A stretch of 64,000 bases of DNA from Chaetoceros tenuissimus (GCA_021927905.1 BLLK01000045.1:1240001-1304000), one strand, 5' to 3'. Positions 42,805 through 52,683 are shown, counted from the first letter of the stretch. A program made the numbers and translations. The notes: generated by a model not told the origin, from the letters alone.

Positions 42805-43623
42805 CTAATGGCCACCTCTTGCGAAACTTAGATATATCGTCCACAAGAAAGAAACTACGTGACGAACTGGGAGTCTTTGATACAAAGGAACACTGAAGCA
42901 CACTAAATCTGCTGGAAACCAAACTCTGAGGGCATCATATTCATCTTTTGAAAAGTTGGCTGTATAGTTTTCGATGCCTGTTGAAGCCCACACACCTGGA
43001 TCTGCACTCCCTGAGAACAGACCAGCTTTAAAAATGTAAAAGGCAGGAAGATAGCATGTTGCAAGAACGATTAAATCTAATGTCGTCTGCGCCGCAAGAT
43101 CCTTCAAACCTTGTTTATCCTTCACTTTGTCACCCCATGATTGATTAGTAAATTTCTCAACATCAAAAAGTTTCTTGAATACATTGACTTGGTATAGGTA
43201 TTGGAAGCCACCGCTATAGAGAGCTCCAAATGTGAAGAACAAAAATGTTCTCTCCAAATCTACCTCCATCAGAGGCGTTTGAGAGATTACAACTTGTGCC
43301 AGTAAATCAGCTGCAGCAGTTTTGAAGGATGCTATGAGAACACTAGTTGCGAGTGGATTTTCTTTGGCAAAGCTTCCATATGAGAAAGCACCTGCCCCAC
43401 TTGCATCTGTGACTATATTACTACCCTTGTCTGCATCAAGCTTCGACAATCTACTTGATGATGAACTTGACTTTGGGTCCAACAGATTCAAAGGACTCAT
43501 TCTATGTATTTGGTTGTGGCTAACTATACGGGATGAGACTCCGACTTGGACAGGCACGAATGCTTTTACTGGTGAAAGAAGGGACACCATCAGAATGGCA
43601 CTAAGTACAGATGGAACTCTCAT
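42805..43623 (-). CDS. Plastid-targeted Mpv17/PMP22-family membrane protein, paralogue 2
   Basis: 272 aa from the ATG at 43623; upstream codons in frame lack an ATG. The signal peptide MRVPSVLSAILMVSLLSPVKA is cleaved before FVPVQ, the classical ASAFAP-type site, and is followed by a Ser/Arg-rich transit region. From FSYGSFAKE to the end (SFARGGH) it is closely similar to paralogue 1, sharing AAADLLAQVVI-QTP and YLYQVNVFKKLFDV. The Mpv17 signature VWFPADLVCFSVPLYQRLP is intact. It is tandem with paralogue 1 and in the same orientation. The upstream region is shared with the divergent ferredoxin gene. Confidence 0.85.
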   Translation of the reverse strand: MRVPSVLSAILMVSLLSPVKAFVPVQVGVSSRIVSHNQIHRMSPLNLLDPKSSSSSSRLSKLDADKGSNIVTDASGAGAFSYGSFAKENPLATSVLIASFKTAAADLLAQVVISQTPLMEVDLERTFLFFTFGALYSGGFQYLYQVNVFKKLFDVEKFTNQSWGDKVKDKQGLKDLAAQTTLDLIVLATCYLPAFYIFKAGLFSGSADPGVWASTGIENYTANFSKDEYDALRVWFPADLVCFSVPLYQRLPVRHVVSFLWTIYLSFARGGH

Positions 43624-44113
43624 ATTTTCAGTTGAATGAGTGCAATAGATCTTGTAGGGAAATACTGATAATGCAGCTGTGCACAAAGTAATGTGTATTA
43701 TTGAACTAGCATTGATGCTGCTACCGAAACGTAGAAAGAAAGTTTCTCTGCATGGAAGATAAACACGTCAATTCGATCATAAAATAAAATCAAGGTCCAT
43801 GTGTCCTCGATGATGTCGCCTTTCTCAATTCTAATTGGCCAATAATGGAATCAAGTTTCAACGAAGTAAATGAAAGTACAAAAACTGAGAAAGGAAAGAA
43901 AGGGGAAGAATGGCGTATGTACGTACATGCTCGACTGCTATGTGAACCACACAATGACTTTCTCTTTTCTTCCACACTTTCCAAAACACAACATTTTTTC
44001 TTTTTGATTCACTCGACTGATTCTTCATCCGGTTTGTGATTATAAAAGCCTACCTTATACAGCTATCAAACGATCAAAAGTCCAGTCTTTGTTATAGGAA
44101 TAAAAAAGAAACA
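43624..44113. promoter_or_regulatory. Divergent promoter, Mpv17 paralogue 2 and ferredoxin
   Basis: 490 nt between divergent genes. It contains the palindrome ATTGGCCAAT (43833-43842), which is a CCAAT box on both strands and could serve both genes (inference). No RNA gene is seen. Confidence 0.4.
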
Positions 44114-44563
44114 ATGTTCTCAACTATTGCAAGAAATTCCAGGCAAGCTGTTTTGAAAGTGGTCAAGACATGCAAGCAGGTGCAAATAGGCAAATTTCAA
44201 AGTACGTGCCGACGTTCTATTCACCAATCCCATGCATTACAAGAAACTGTAAAAGTGACATATGTTGATCCGATGGGAGATAGTCATACTGTTGATGCTG
44301 AAGTTGGAAAGAACCTCTTGGATATCGCACATGACAATAATTTGGAGCTTGAAGGAGCATGCGGTGGTGAGCTTGCGTGTGCGACATGTCATTTAGTATT
44401 CGAACAAGATATATATGATTCACTTCCTGAAAAGGAGCCAGAAGAAGATGATATGCTTGATCTAGCAATGGAACTCACTGATACATCAAGACTTGGATGC
44501 CAAATTTGTGTAACAAAAGATATGGATGGCATGACAGTACGAATTCCAGATGATGGCTATTGA
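44114..44563 (+). CDS. Mitochondrial adrenodoxin-type [2Fe-2S] ferredoxin
   Basis: 149 aa from the ATG at 44114 (MFSTIARNSRQ); codons upstream in frame lack an ATG. The first 40 residues are Arg/Ser/Lys-rich, a mitochondrial transit peptide. The core (about 45-149) has the adrenodoxin cluster ligands GACGGELACATCH and the fourth Cys in LGCQICVT, the acidic recognition helix EEDDMLDLA, and the end VRIPDDGY. Mitochondrial ferredoxins pass electrons from ferredoxin reductase to Fe-S cluster assembly, haem A or steroid enzymes. This sequence looks complete. Assignment to FDX1 or FDX2 needs a tree. Confidence 0.9.
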   Translation: MFSTIARNSRQAVLKVVKTCKQVQIGKFQSTCRRSIHQSHALQETVKVTYVDPMGDSHTVDAEVGKNLLDIAHDNNLELEGACGGELACATCHLVFEQDIYDSLPEKEPEEDDMLDLAMELTDTSRLGCQICVTKDMDGMTVRIPDDGY

Positions 44564-44618
44564 GATAATTTTTAAATGGTTTTGTCTTGTATCCCAATGC
44601 AAAATTTTGTTATTAAAT

Positions 44619-46652
44619 TTAAAGTTTTATCAATTGCAACGAAATATGACTTATGCTCAGACCAAATCCATCTTCACGAGAGAATCTTAGTCTATTCTTA
44701 CCCGGATGCAATATGATTTCAATCTCTTTTGTTTCTTGCCAATGGCCCTTTGTATAGGGAATTTCAATAATGTAGTCATCTTTTGTGTACACGTTGAGTA
44801 TGTTCAGTTCTAACGGAGTTTCGCATATCTCTCTGTGAACTGACGCAACAGACATTTTCAATTTGTACCGCTTTTCTTCTGACGCATTGACTTCATATTC
44901 TACGCTTCCATTTTCTCGTATATGAACCTGTTGACATATGTCAGAATGAAAACTTTTCATAATCATCATTTTTCCATTTTGCTGATGAGTCTTTGTTGTG
45001 GCTGAAGGAATAAATATATCTCCATTTGGCTTTACAATGATTTCGTCCGTAGAATGGTTCTGAAGAGTGGAATGTACGAGTTTAGATGCTACTTTCTCCT
45101 TATTATGTGTCATCTTCTTCTGACCATTTATACTTTCTTTTATGACAATCATCTGAAAGCGTAACAACTCAGTCCAAAACCTACGGACAATTACTCGATT
45201 TAGGTAGTTTTGGTTTTGACTACCAATAACATCCTCTTGATTCAACTTTGCAAAGCATTTTAACCATGTGGTGTTTCTGTATAAATCTCTTCGTTCTCGA
45301 GCTTTCGTCTCCAGCTCAAATTCAACTCCGTTACATTCTTCCCACCAGCTACGTTTCCAGTTTGGACCTCCAAGAACTATCTCCCAACCGGTAGGAGTCC
45401 AGCAGCTCATCGCTGCATGACCTGGCTGTCTTACTCCCCACGTTGGTACCCCGAAAGATTTACAAATTGCTCGACCAAACCAGGCTCGAGGTCCACACAT
45501 TCCACCACAACTGATTAATTGTTGATAGGTTCTATGTACATTTGGAAGCCATTCGGGTCGTTTGTATCTAACATCACTTTTGACAATCATACAGTATTTG
45601 AATCTATCATTTCGATCGAGGATATGATCGGGTCTGTAATTCATGAGCATGTCTCTACACCATTTTATTTCTTCATTTGAAGCGTCGTTGTTCACAATCA
45701 TTCTCAACTCCCAAGTTGTAAATGATTCAAACGCAGGATCCAATTCACCATTCATGTATGCCTGTTCGTAATGTAGAAAACGTTCAAGTGGATCAATGAC
45801 TTCTCCTGTGTCAAAAATCTTTACTGGAGATGAATGCTCCAAGGCTGTCGCAAGTGCTAGCCGATGAAAAATGTCATTATTTTCTACTCCATTTCTCGCT
45901 TTATCGGATCGAGTCAAGATGTCATGGTAAATCTCAAGCATCTTAACATAGTTTGATCGCTTTGGTAAACCACTGTTGATTATTTCCTCCATCAAAAACT
46001 CACTTTCCAAAAGAGCGCGAATTTGTTTGGACTGAGAATATCCTTTCGTTGCATATGAAGCAAGGCTTTTTGGTGTCGCGTCACTAATGATTGTACATTG
46101 CAATACCAACATACGTCTTCTTCTATCAATTGTGCTTTGAAGACCATTCTTTTGCAATGTAGAAGTCACCAAATCTATCAACTGGGATGCAACTTGCCTA
46201 CTTTCCTCTTGTGCATGTTGAAGCTGAGCAATGACATTCTCCTGTTGTACATTATCCTCTGTGGACTCGATTTGCTTTAGCTGTTTCTCCCAATTTATTT
46301 CTTGTTGCAAAGAAGATAAAAACTGATTTTTCAATTCCTGAGAAAGTTTGGGTTCTAAGTTTTCTAGAACCTGACTCTTGAGCCTAGTCAAGTTTCTTTC
46401 AAAGTATAATTCGTACTCTCTAGCTGAAGAATAGATATGATACGGTTCTAATTCCTCCACTTCACTGATAGAATGAGATCCTGTATGAGTATCACTCAGC
46501 ACTTGCTGTTGAGGTCGGGATAAAGATCGCAATGCAGGATCCTGAACCTGAATAGGGTTTACTTGTCGCGGCTGATGATGTTCATTCGCACCTATGGCTT
46601 CGGCGACTGTGGTCAACATTTGTTCGACTTTTTGAAGTCCTCTGAAGAACAT
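44619..46652 (-). CDS. Transglutaminase-like fold protein
   Basis: 677 aa, single exon. The first 170 residues are Gln/Glu-rich and coiled. The centre holds a transglutaminase-like cysteine site: GGMCGPRAWFGRAICKSFGV (Cys386) and VRQPGHAAMSCW (His412), then GWEIVLGGPNWKRSWWEEC. Cys and His are at the usual spacing; the third member of the triad could be in the following Gly-Asn-Trp segment. The C-terminal 160 residues are beta-rich and may be a carbohydrate- or protein-binding domain. There is no signal peptide, so it is probably cytosolic. The family includes peptide:N-glycanase relatives and protein cross-linkers, but I cannot assign the substrate. Confidence 0.7.
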   Translation of the reverse strand: MFFRGLQKVEQMLTTVAEAIGANEHHQPRQVNPIQVQDPALRSLSRPQQQVLSDTHTGSHSISEVEELEPYHIYSSAREYELYFERNLTRLKSQVLENLEPKLSQELKNQFLSSLQQEINWEKQLKQIESTEDNVQQENVIAQLQHAQEESRQVASQLIDLVTSTLQKNGLQSTIDRRRRMLVLQCTIISDATPKSLASYATKGYSQSKQIRALLESEFLMEEIINSGLPKRSNYVKMLEIYHDILTRSDKARNGVENNDIFHRLALATALEHSSPVKIFDTGEVIDPLERFLHYEQAYMNGELDPAFESFTTWELRMIVNNDASNEEIKWCRDMLMNYRPDHILDRNDRFKYCMIVKSDVRYKRPEWLPNVHRTYQQLISCGGMCGPRAWFGRAICKSFGVPTWGVRQPGHAAMSCWTPTGWEIVLGGPNWKRSWWEECNGVEFELETKARERRDLYRNTTWLKCFAKLNQEDVIGSQNQNYLNRVIVRRFWTELLRFQMIVIKESINGQKKMTHNKEKVASKLVHSTLQNHSTDEIIVKPNGDIFIPSATTKTHQQNGKMMIMKSFHSDICQQVHIRENGSVEYEVNASEEKRYKLKMSVASVHREICETPLELNILNVYTKDDYIIEIPYTKGHWQETKEIEIILHPGKNRLRFSREDGFGLSISHISLQLIKL

Positions 46653-47049
46653 CTTTTCCGTATCCGCTGATTACTAGATTAAATTGTCAGTCTTTAGAAA
46701 TGTAAATTATTTATTCAAAAAGTAATACGATTCCGGGCTGCAATCTACCGTCAAAATAGATTACTTAATAAGAAGATGATGATGTGCGAAGTGCGAATTG
46801 AATTTTCCCCTTTTTCGTCTGATCTTTGTCCGCCGTTTTGGTCGGCTTTAGTCGGAGCCTAAATCAGAATCCTCTTTTTTGAATTCGAATTTTCTAGGAA
46901 AAATTGAAAAGGCATTCGAATCAAAGAAAACGCAGAGATATTCAGTTTCGAGTGCATCGTTGTAAGGAATAAAAGATAGACAAATTTTATTAGGAAACAT
47001 TATCAAAAGCCTATTCCTTTGCCACTTTTTCCTGCACAGTAGTCGTCCA
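46653..47049. other. Divergent promoter region
   Basis: 397 nt between the transglutaminase-like gene and the lectin gene. A repeated GTCGG (46839-46858, TTGGTCGGCTTTAGTCGGAG) is visible. No RNA gene or ORF of note is present. Confidence 0.45.
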
Positions 47050-48150
47050 ATGAAACGCGTCATTCTGTTACTCCTAGCAATACCATATTGTCTATCTGAC
47101 TTTCTTTACCCTGATTTCAACCATACTCAAGGATTAGCATTCAATGGGAATGCAACTTCATCTATTTGCGGGAAGCAGCCTCCTTTACCAAATCAATCCA
47201 CAATTCAATTTATCAATGGATATGAGACGAAGGTTGATATAACAAGAGACATGGATGGGCAATCCCAGTCTATTTCGAAAGATCTGCTATCTGCATTCGG
47301 ACATCGAGATGCTTATGGTATTAGCTCAAATTCAAAATGTGTTCGAAGGCTTCGGTTGACACCTTCATTACATTCCCAGGTCGGATCGGTCTTTTATGAA
47401 AGGCGTGTGTCAGTACTTAAAGGATTTGATACAACATTTACATTTCAAATGGGTCTAGACCAGTCCAAAGTATGCACTCAACGAATAGACCCCATTACTA
47501 TGGAGGAACAATACAAATCTTGTAGCGTTCATGGAGGAGATGGATTTGCATTCGTTATACATGCAGATGAACGTGGTTTCGACGCCATTGGCAAAGATGG
47601 ACAACAACTTGGTTATGGAGGTATTCGCAACTCTTTGGCGATCGAATTTGATTCTTGGGGGAATGTAGAATTGCAAGGTAGTGATGATTTGTATCAAGAT
47701 CACATAGCATTGCATTCAGCATCAACTGCAGCTAATAGTGCAAATGCCTCGACAATGCTTGGCTATTGGAAACCAACTGAGTTAGCAGATGGGAAGAGGC
47801 ATAGAGCAAGAGTCCAGTACCTCTCATATATTGAAGAGAAATATTTCCATCAATTCTCAGGAAACGAAAACCTTGTCCCCTATTTGAAAGACAATGGTGA
47901 AGGCAGACGAGTAGGTACCTTGGCGGTATTTATCGACGAAGGTGTGCAAAATTCAAAACCATTGATTGCAATTCCACTAAATCTGAGCGTGTTACTCGAT
48001 TTGCCTCAGAGTCTTGCATATGTTGGATTTACTGCCTCAACTGGAGAAAGATTTCAAACGCATGACATTTTAGATTGGCATTGGTGTGATAACGTTGATT
48101 GTCAAGGTGATCAAGATGAAATAGCTAGAACAGAGCGAGGCTTTGACTAA
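47050..48150 (+). CDS. Secreted L-type (legume-like) lectin
   Basis: 366 aa. The signal peptide (MKRVILLLLAIPYCLS) is followed by a region with several N-glycosylation sites (NHT, NAT) and a concanavalin-like beta-sandwich from about 95 to 355. Hallmarks are FTFQM, then HGGDGFAFVI, the metal-site strand LAIEFDSW with the downstream D-x-x-x-D-HIAL, and the closing YVGFTASTGE before an ILDWHW strand. L-type lectins bind glycans on secreted or cell-surface glycoproteins. No membrane anchor or ER signal is present, so cell-wall or extracellular binding is likely. It converges with the bestrophin-like gene 54 nt away. Confidence 0.8.
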   Translation: MKRVILLLLAIPYCLSDFLYPDFNHTQGLAFNGNATSSICGKQPPLPNQSTIQFINGYETKVDITRDMDGQSQSISKDLLSAFGHRDAYGISSNSKCVRRLRLTPSLHSQVGSVFYERRVSVLKGFDTTFTFQMGLDQSKVCTQRIDPITMEEQYKSCSVHGGDGFAFVIHADERGFDAIGKDGQQLGYGGIRNSLAIEFDSWGNVELQGSDDLYQDHIALHSASTAANSANASTMLGYWKPTELADGKRHRARVQYLSYIEEKYFHQFSGNENLVPYLKDNGEGRRVGTLAVFIDEGVQNSKPLIAIPLNLSVLLDLPQSLAYVGFTASTGERFQTHDILDWHWCDNVDCQGDQDEIARTERGFD

Positions 48151-48204
48151 AGAAATAATTTTCGTAACTGTTTATCATCTTCATTTACAATCTTATTTCT
48201 TTAC

Positions 48205-49869
48205 CTACTTTTCTTTTTGGAAGCTAACTTTTCTTTCTGAACCGTTTTCTTCCATTGGTTCCACTTCTTCCTTGACTGGTGTTTCAGTAATTGATGCTAA
48301 ATTCATATCTAGTACTTGTGCCGAGATTGAATTCTTGTTTTCACCCGTGGTCCACCAACTTTCAGGATGGAAACCCGCAAACATAACAAGCAATGCCTCA
48401 TTAAACTGAGCCTGCATATTATTCAATGGTAGGTCATTAGGCACATTTCTGAATGGGTCCTCGAGCTCAATCGAGACAAACCAAATTCCTAAGAATACTC
48501 CTACACAGAAAAAATTCATTACTGCGCTGACCCAAAGCTCTCTAATGAATGTTAGCATCAAGATTGGCAAGTAGATGGTCAAAATGGTTACGTAGAATGT
48601 AGTCAATTGTGTGTGAGGGAAAGGAAAGGGAATAAACGCAACCTTGCGTGCTTGATTATATCCAAGAGTACCATCGGATACAAACTGATACAATCTACTG
48701 ACGATTGGTGGAGCTGTCTTTCCTAGTGCCTTGTGCTCGAATTCACGAGAAATAAATTCTTGTAGCCATAAAGAGACAAGAGCGAGTTTTGCGACAGGGC
48801 CTCTTGCTCTTTGGAGCATCTCAATCTCCGAATCACTTACGCCACCGAGAACCTTGATGGGCCTGCAACTGTTATACACAGTTCGCTGAGTATCGGTTCT
48901 TACATTTCCTAGCAAATAATTCAATGCGACAAAAAAGGATGACATTTGATAATGATTCTCGCCATCTTTAGTATCCGGATCAACACTTGGCCAAGGACTA
49001 CCTGCCACATACTCAGCGAGTGGTGCAGGTGCTTTTTGCAAATCAGATCGAAGCGTAGTAAATGCAACAGCCGAAAGAAGAGATAGCAAATGGGAAGCTT
49101 CTTGTAAAAACAAAGATGGAGCCTTTTCATCATCCATTCCTCCGTCCAGCTTCGCAACGGAATGAAAACGTGAAATACCTGACCTTTCGGTAAATGGTGT
49201 CCTCTTCCTTAGACTGGTGATAGATTTGCTTTCTCCGTCGTAAACCCCAAAAGATCGAATGGATTTCTGGGCATTGATAGACTTTGTTGTGTTATCATTT
49301 TCTAAACATGATTGAGCATGAGACTTTTTCTTCCTACGCAATTTGAGTCTTTTCCACAAAGATTTTTTCATAGAGGAACTAGGGAGAATAAGATGTTCAT
49401 CATTTTCCGCAATGCCTTCCAGCATATCTTGCAATTCTTGTGGAGTTATGCTCATTGACTTTTCTCTTCGACGTTCCACTGACTCGAGTTCAGGATACGA
49501 ACCGAATGCTGGTGGCATAATTTTTGCATATTTTTCTGATTGTAGATGCCAAGCAGCAAGTTCAATGCCCACGTCCAGCCATTTGGAATGCATTTGATGA
49601 ATTGATGTACATGCTTCCCAATATCTATTGTAACTAAAAGAAAGCTTGAAAGTCAATAGAAATGTAAATGCTGCAATCATTGCAGCAATCGGATAAGGAT
49701 GAGTAAACCATCTTTCTTCAATGTTGTAGGAAATATCGTCACAAGTGTATGCAAGCAACAATAGAATACAGGTTGAGAAGGATGCTGGAATAATACCTTT
49801 GTAAAGAGCACTACCATGAATTCTAAATAGTGTTGTGAATATTCCCTTTCCCTGAAGATAGACAATCAT
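48205..49869 (-). CDS. Bestrophin-family anion channel
   Basis: 554 aa. The bestrophin/UPF0187 pattern is clear: an N-terminal amphipathic region, a first hydrophobic helix (about 25-42), the helix IAAMIAAFTFLLTFKLSFSYNRYWEA with the invariant F-(K/R)-x-x-x-SYNR-x-WE core, and two more helices near the C-terminal third (TFYVTILTIYLPILMLTFI and MNFFCVGVFLGIWF) followed by ELEDPF. A hydrophilic insert of about 130 residues (about 120-250) with a Lys/Arg-rich block lies after the second helix. Bestrophins carry Cl- or HCO3-; in diatoms and green algae some supply bicarbonate to the thylakoid. No plastid pre-sequence is seen, so the membrane is unknown. TGACGTCA lies 196 nt upstream. Confidence 0.85.
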   Translation of the reverse strand: MIVYLQGKGIFTTLFRIHGSALYKGIIPASFSTCILLLLAYTCDDISYNIEERWFTHPYPIAAMIAAFTFLLTFKLSFSYNRYWEACTSIHQMHSKWLDVGIELAAWHLQSEKYAKIMPPAFGSYPELESVERRREKSMSITPQELQDMLEGIAENDEHLILPSSSMKKSLWKRLKLRRKKKSHAQSCLENDNTTKSINAQKSIRSFGVYDGESKSITSLRKRTPFTERSGISRFHSVAKLDGGMDDEKAPSLFLQEASHLLSLLSAVAFTTLRSDLQKAPAPLAEYVAGSPWPSVDPDTKDGENHYQMSSFFVALNYLLGNVRTDTQRTVYNSCRPIKVLGGVSDSEIEMLQRARGPVAKLALVSLWLQEFISREFEHKALGKTAPPIVSRLYQFVSDGTLGYNQARKVAFIPFPFPHTQLTTFYVTILTIYLPILMLTFIRELWVSAVMNFFCVGVFLGIWFVSIELEDPFRNVPNDLPLNNMQAQFNEALLVMFAGFHPESWWTTGENKNSISAQVLDMNLASITETPVKEEVEPMEENGSERKVSFQKEK

Positions 49870-50439
49870 TTTTAGTTACAGCAAGCAAGGTTACAGAGCT
49901 GCAATTGAGAAATCTGTTTCTAAATCCACACTGACGAAGCTGGTAAGTAATGCAAACACTACAAAAACAAAAAACAAAGATAAAGGAATGCTCAGTTTTC
50001 CAATGATGGTGGAGAAGAGGGAAGAGGTCAGGAAAGTCTCTCTGAGGATGATAAATCTTCAAGATGACGTCAGATGTTCATCGACAATGAAAGAGGAGGA
50101 AAATGTCAATTTTTAAATCTGTACTAAAATAGCTTACACTTTCATTTTTCTTTTTTTTTTTAAATCAGATTTCAGTAAGTAGAATAGGAAAAATGGAGAA
50201 TTGGTAGTTTTGCTTTTGCTACTTGTCCATTTTATCGAAAAATGGTCCCTTATGTTGTAATCATCTGAAAATGTGCTTCTCACTAGCATGTTTATGAAGA
50301 AAATAATCATTATTATCAAGTTATCAAGAAGAATATCGCTAACTAGTGAATCTTTTGGTGGCAAATATGTAGAATATAAATATGCATTTTTTCATTTTGG
50401 TAAATCTCTACCTGTCTTGGATCGTGTTTTATCTCCCAT
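49870..50439. other. Intergenic region upstream of the bestrophin-like gene
   Basis: 570 nt holding the bestrophin promoter and the 3' side of the next minus-strand gene. It contains the TGACGTCA site (listed) and a T-run at 50150-50161. No gene is seen. Confidence 0.5.
50065..50072. promoter_or_regulatory. CRE-type palindrome TGACGTCA upstream of the bestrophin gene
   Basis: A full palindromic bZIP/CO2-cAMP-responsive-type site, 196 nt upstream of the bestrophin ATG. Control by CO2 is inference from known diatom carbon-concentrating genes. Confidence 0.5.
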
Positions 50440-51280
50440 CTAGTTTTCTTCGATATCAGTAGGGTAGTCTGCAGATACAGTACCATCATCTCCATCGTCA
50501 TTTTGTTTCATAGATCTCAATGCACTACCACTGTTTCTAGGTGATGTATCTTTTAAAGTATTTTCCATGTAGTCAGTGTTTGTACTCTTAAGGATAAGAG
50601 CAAGATTGAAGAGAGCAATTACAGTGGCCATGAACGCAATGATGCCATTAAGAGCAATTGTGGCCTTGATTTTCTTTCCATCTTTTCCCAAGGAGCACTT
50701 GTGGAAGAACTTGAAATAACTATATGCTGGATAGGTCTGAAAAGGAAAATTTTCATTCCATGCAGTAGGATAGTATGTATCTCTATCACAAACACCACCA
50801 TCACTGTGAAGAGAATCAAAAGCATATACTTGCAAAGAAAGAGCTGTCACGAAGGCAATCGCAATGGTAATGAAGAAAATTACCTCCTTTACTTTTTCAG
50901 ATAGTAATGGAGTTCTTGATACAAAGCAACACGCCCTGACAACAGCAAAGATAGCGCGATCATTGTGATGATCACGCCTGCTATATTCAAGAACTTGATT
51001 GAGCGTAGGTTCCCTTCTTTGAACATTTCAGTCTCTAGTTCGTCGTATTTAACGCATGTAGAATCATGATTCCAGAACTGAGTGTTTTTACCAAGGTTTG
51101 ATGAGATGAAAGTCCAAGACCTACCCAAGGATCATTATTGAAATAGATACCATTCTCATTGAGAGCTTTGAAGTGGATACGGAAGATGTCACACCCATTC
51201 AAACCACAGAACTGTAGTCCGACAGAAATCAGGGCCAAGGCTGGGATAACTAACTTCAGGACGATTGATGATACTCTCAT
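50440..51280 (-). CDS. Four-helix claudin-like membrane protein with disturbed frame
   Basis: Three consecutive open segments in different frames read as one protein: an N-terminal helix (MRVSSIVLKLVIPALALISV, from 51280), a loop with FWNHDSTC and a second helix (FLNIAGVIITMIALSLLLSG), then a third helix (VIFFITIAIAFVTALSL) and a fourth (IAFMATVIALFNLALIL) before an acidic tail. The first frame change could be a 47-nt intron (GTAGGT to CTCAG, 51121-51075). The second, near 50888 at an AAAAA run, fits a one-base indel better than a 41-nt intron (GTGTTG to AAAAAG). The four-helix layout with a Cys in the first long loop recalls the claudin/PMP22-like group. The family is not assigned. Two disturbed points in a short gene suggest either sequence errors or decay. 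Confidence 0.55.
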
Positions 51281-51488
51281 CGTTTCAATACTTTTTGAGA
51301 GGTTGGATTGAAATGGTACGTTATGGTTGACTCAAATTTGTTTGAGTTTGTAGTTATTCATAGTTTAAAGGTCCAGTATTGGATAGTGTTCTGATATTCT
51401 GATTCTTTCTCAGAACACTTATTTTATTATCGGTTTGTCAGGGAACCGATTCCTTACCCCGTTTATTTTTCCGTGCGTGCGTGCGTTC

Positions 51489-51607
51489 GTTCGCGTCACA
51501 CTACAAACAGATGACCCCAACGGGGTGAAATGATTCGCTCCGTTCTATTGTTCGCGTCGCACTACTAACTGTTGACTCTAAATGGGTGAAGATGATTCGT
51601 TCATTCT
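51489..51607. repeat. Imperfect 58-bp tandem repeat
   Basis: Copies at 51489-51546 and 51550-51607 start with GTTCGCGTC and end near TGATTCGYTC. They are roughly three-quarters identical by eye. Confidence 0.55.
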
Positions 51608-51806
51608 CACAATTAGTAACTACCTACTTGACATGATTGACGGATAGAAGGTCAGACTGTCTGCAAGTAAAGTAGACACTCTACCTAGGACCATTCTTCT
51701 ATTGTACAGACATTCTAACACAGTGACGAGTAAGTGCTGTAGTTGCTGTACCGTTTTACTTCTTACAAAATAGGGTGAACCTACTATGTACTATCATTTA
51801 CCATGA

Positions 51807-52293
51807 GGATCGTTCTGTACACATGTGTATGAACGATCCTTCCTTTTCCCTTTCTTTTCTCTATGTTTTTTAAAAATATACAAATAATGTTACTTATTCC
51901 ACTCTCGCACTTTGAAAATTGAGAGTATATAATTCATTTATAACAGCTTCGGTTCACTATAAATGCATCCTCTAATTAATAACAGCATAAAAAATAATGC
52001 ACATAAATTACGTATGCTAAGCGAATTCATATATATGCATCTAATGAACAAACGAGGCTGACTTGACTGTCCTGGTAATTAATAATATGTATATTACTCA
52101 AAAGGCTTACTTAAGAAAGTCTATATGATGGAAGATTGATATAATTTGAAGTGAATTTGAATTATAATAAAAAATAAGGACAATGACAAGAGTGGTCGAG
52201 TCAAAACAGGCTATTTAGGCTTACATGTACGTACAAGCTTGGTACAGAACCTTGTGTATAGAACGATCCATAATCTTGTGTATAAAACGATCC
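51807..52293. repeat. Recurrent AACGATCC motif and hairpin
   Basis: A perfect hairpin GGATCGTTC ... GAACGATCC (51807-51815 and 51831-51839) encloses the palindrome TACACATGTGTA. The right-hand unit TGTGTATNNAACGATCC recurs at 52253-52269 and 52277-52293 in direct orientation. Confidence 0.6.
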
Positions 52294-52417
52294 TCATTGA
52301 TCATTTACTTTTAGTTTCGATAAGAAAAAACAAACAAACCGATTTCAACCTGACTTGTTAAAAGTGGAAGAACATCATTTCAATTATGGACATGTCTTTG
52401 AAGCAGGAGATGTCATA

Positions 52418-52433
52418 ATGACGTAAGCGTCAT
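52418..52433. promoter_or_regulatory. Inverted TGACG pair upstream of the insulysin gene
   Basis: ATGACG-TAAG-CGTCAT, two bZIP-type half sites facing each other, 251 nt upstream of the ATG, with an ACGTCA half site near 52452. It could be a split CRE (inference). Confidence 0.4.
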
Positions 52434-52683
52434 ATGTATAGGAAAGATCCCAACGTCATTGTACTAAATTTGCATGGTTTCCTCAACAGGTTATGATAAC
52501 AAAAACCGTATCCTGTATCTTTCGATCTTTTGATCTTTTCTTAGTCATCAAAGATCATGCATTCATCACTGATGCTTTCATTCATCATCAACAGAGATAT
52601 TGAACCACTTGTTCAAATTTGGTACATTGCTACCAACCAATAGATTGAAAACGTGTGCATATTCAGTCATTGTCGAGAGTAAA

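Larger units (their letters stand above)
51281..52683. other. Long intergenic region with several short repeats
   Basis: 1.4 kb without a credible gene. Besides the listed repeats it contains an inverted pair ATGACG-TAAG-CGTCAT (52418-52433) about 250 nt upstream of the insulysin ATG, and AT-rich sequence in 51880-52190. A (GCGT)n patch occurs at 51472-51490. Confidence 0.5.

Noticed and set aside
52600-52683. Upstream extension of the insulysin frame
   Set aside because: It has no ATG, and the ATG at 52684 opens a clear signal peptide.
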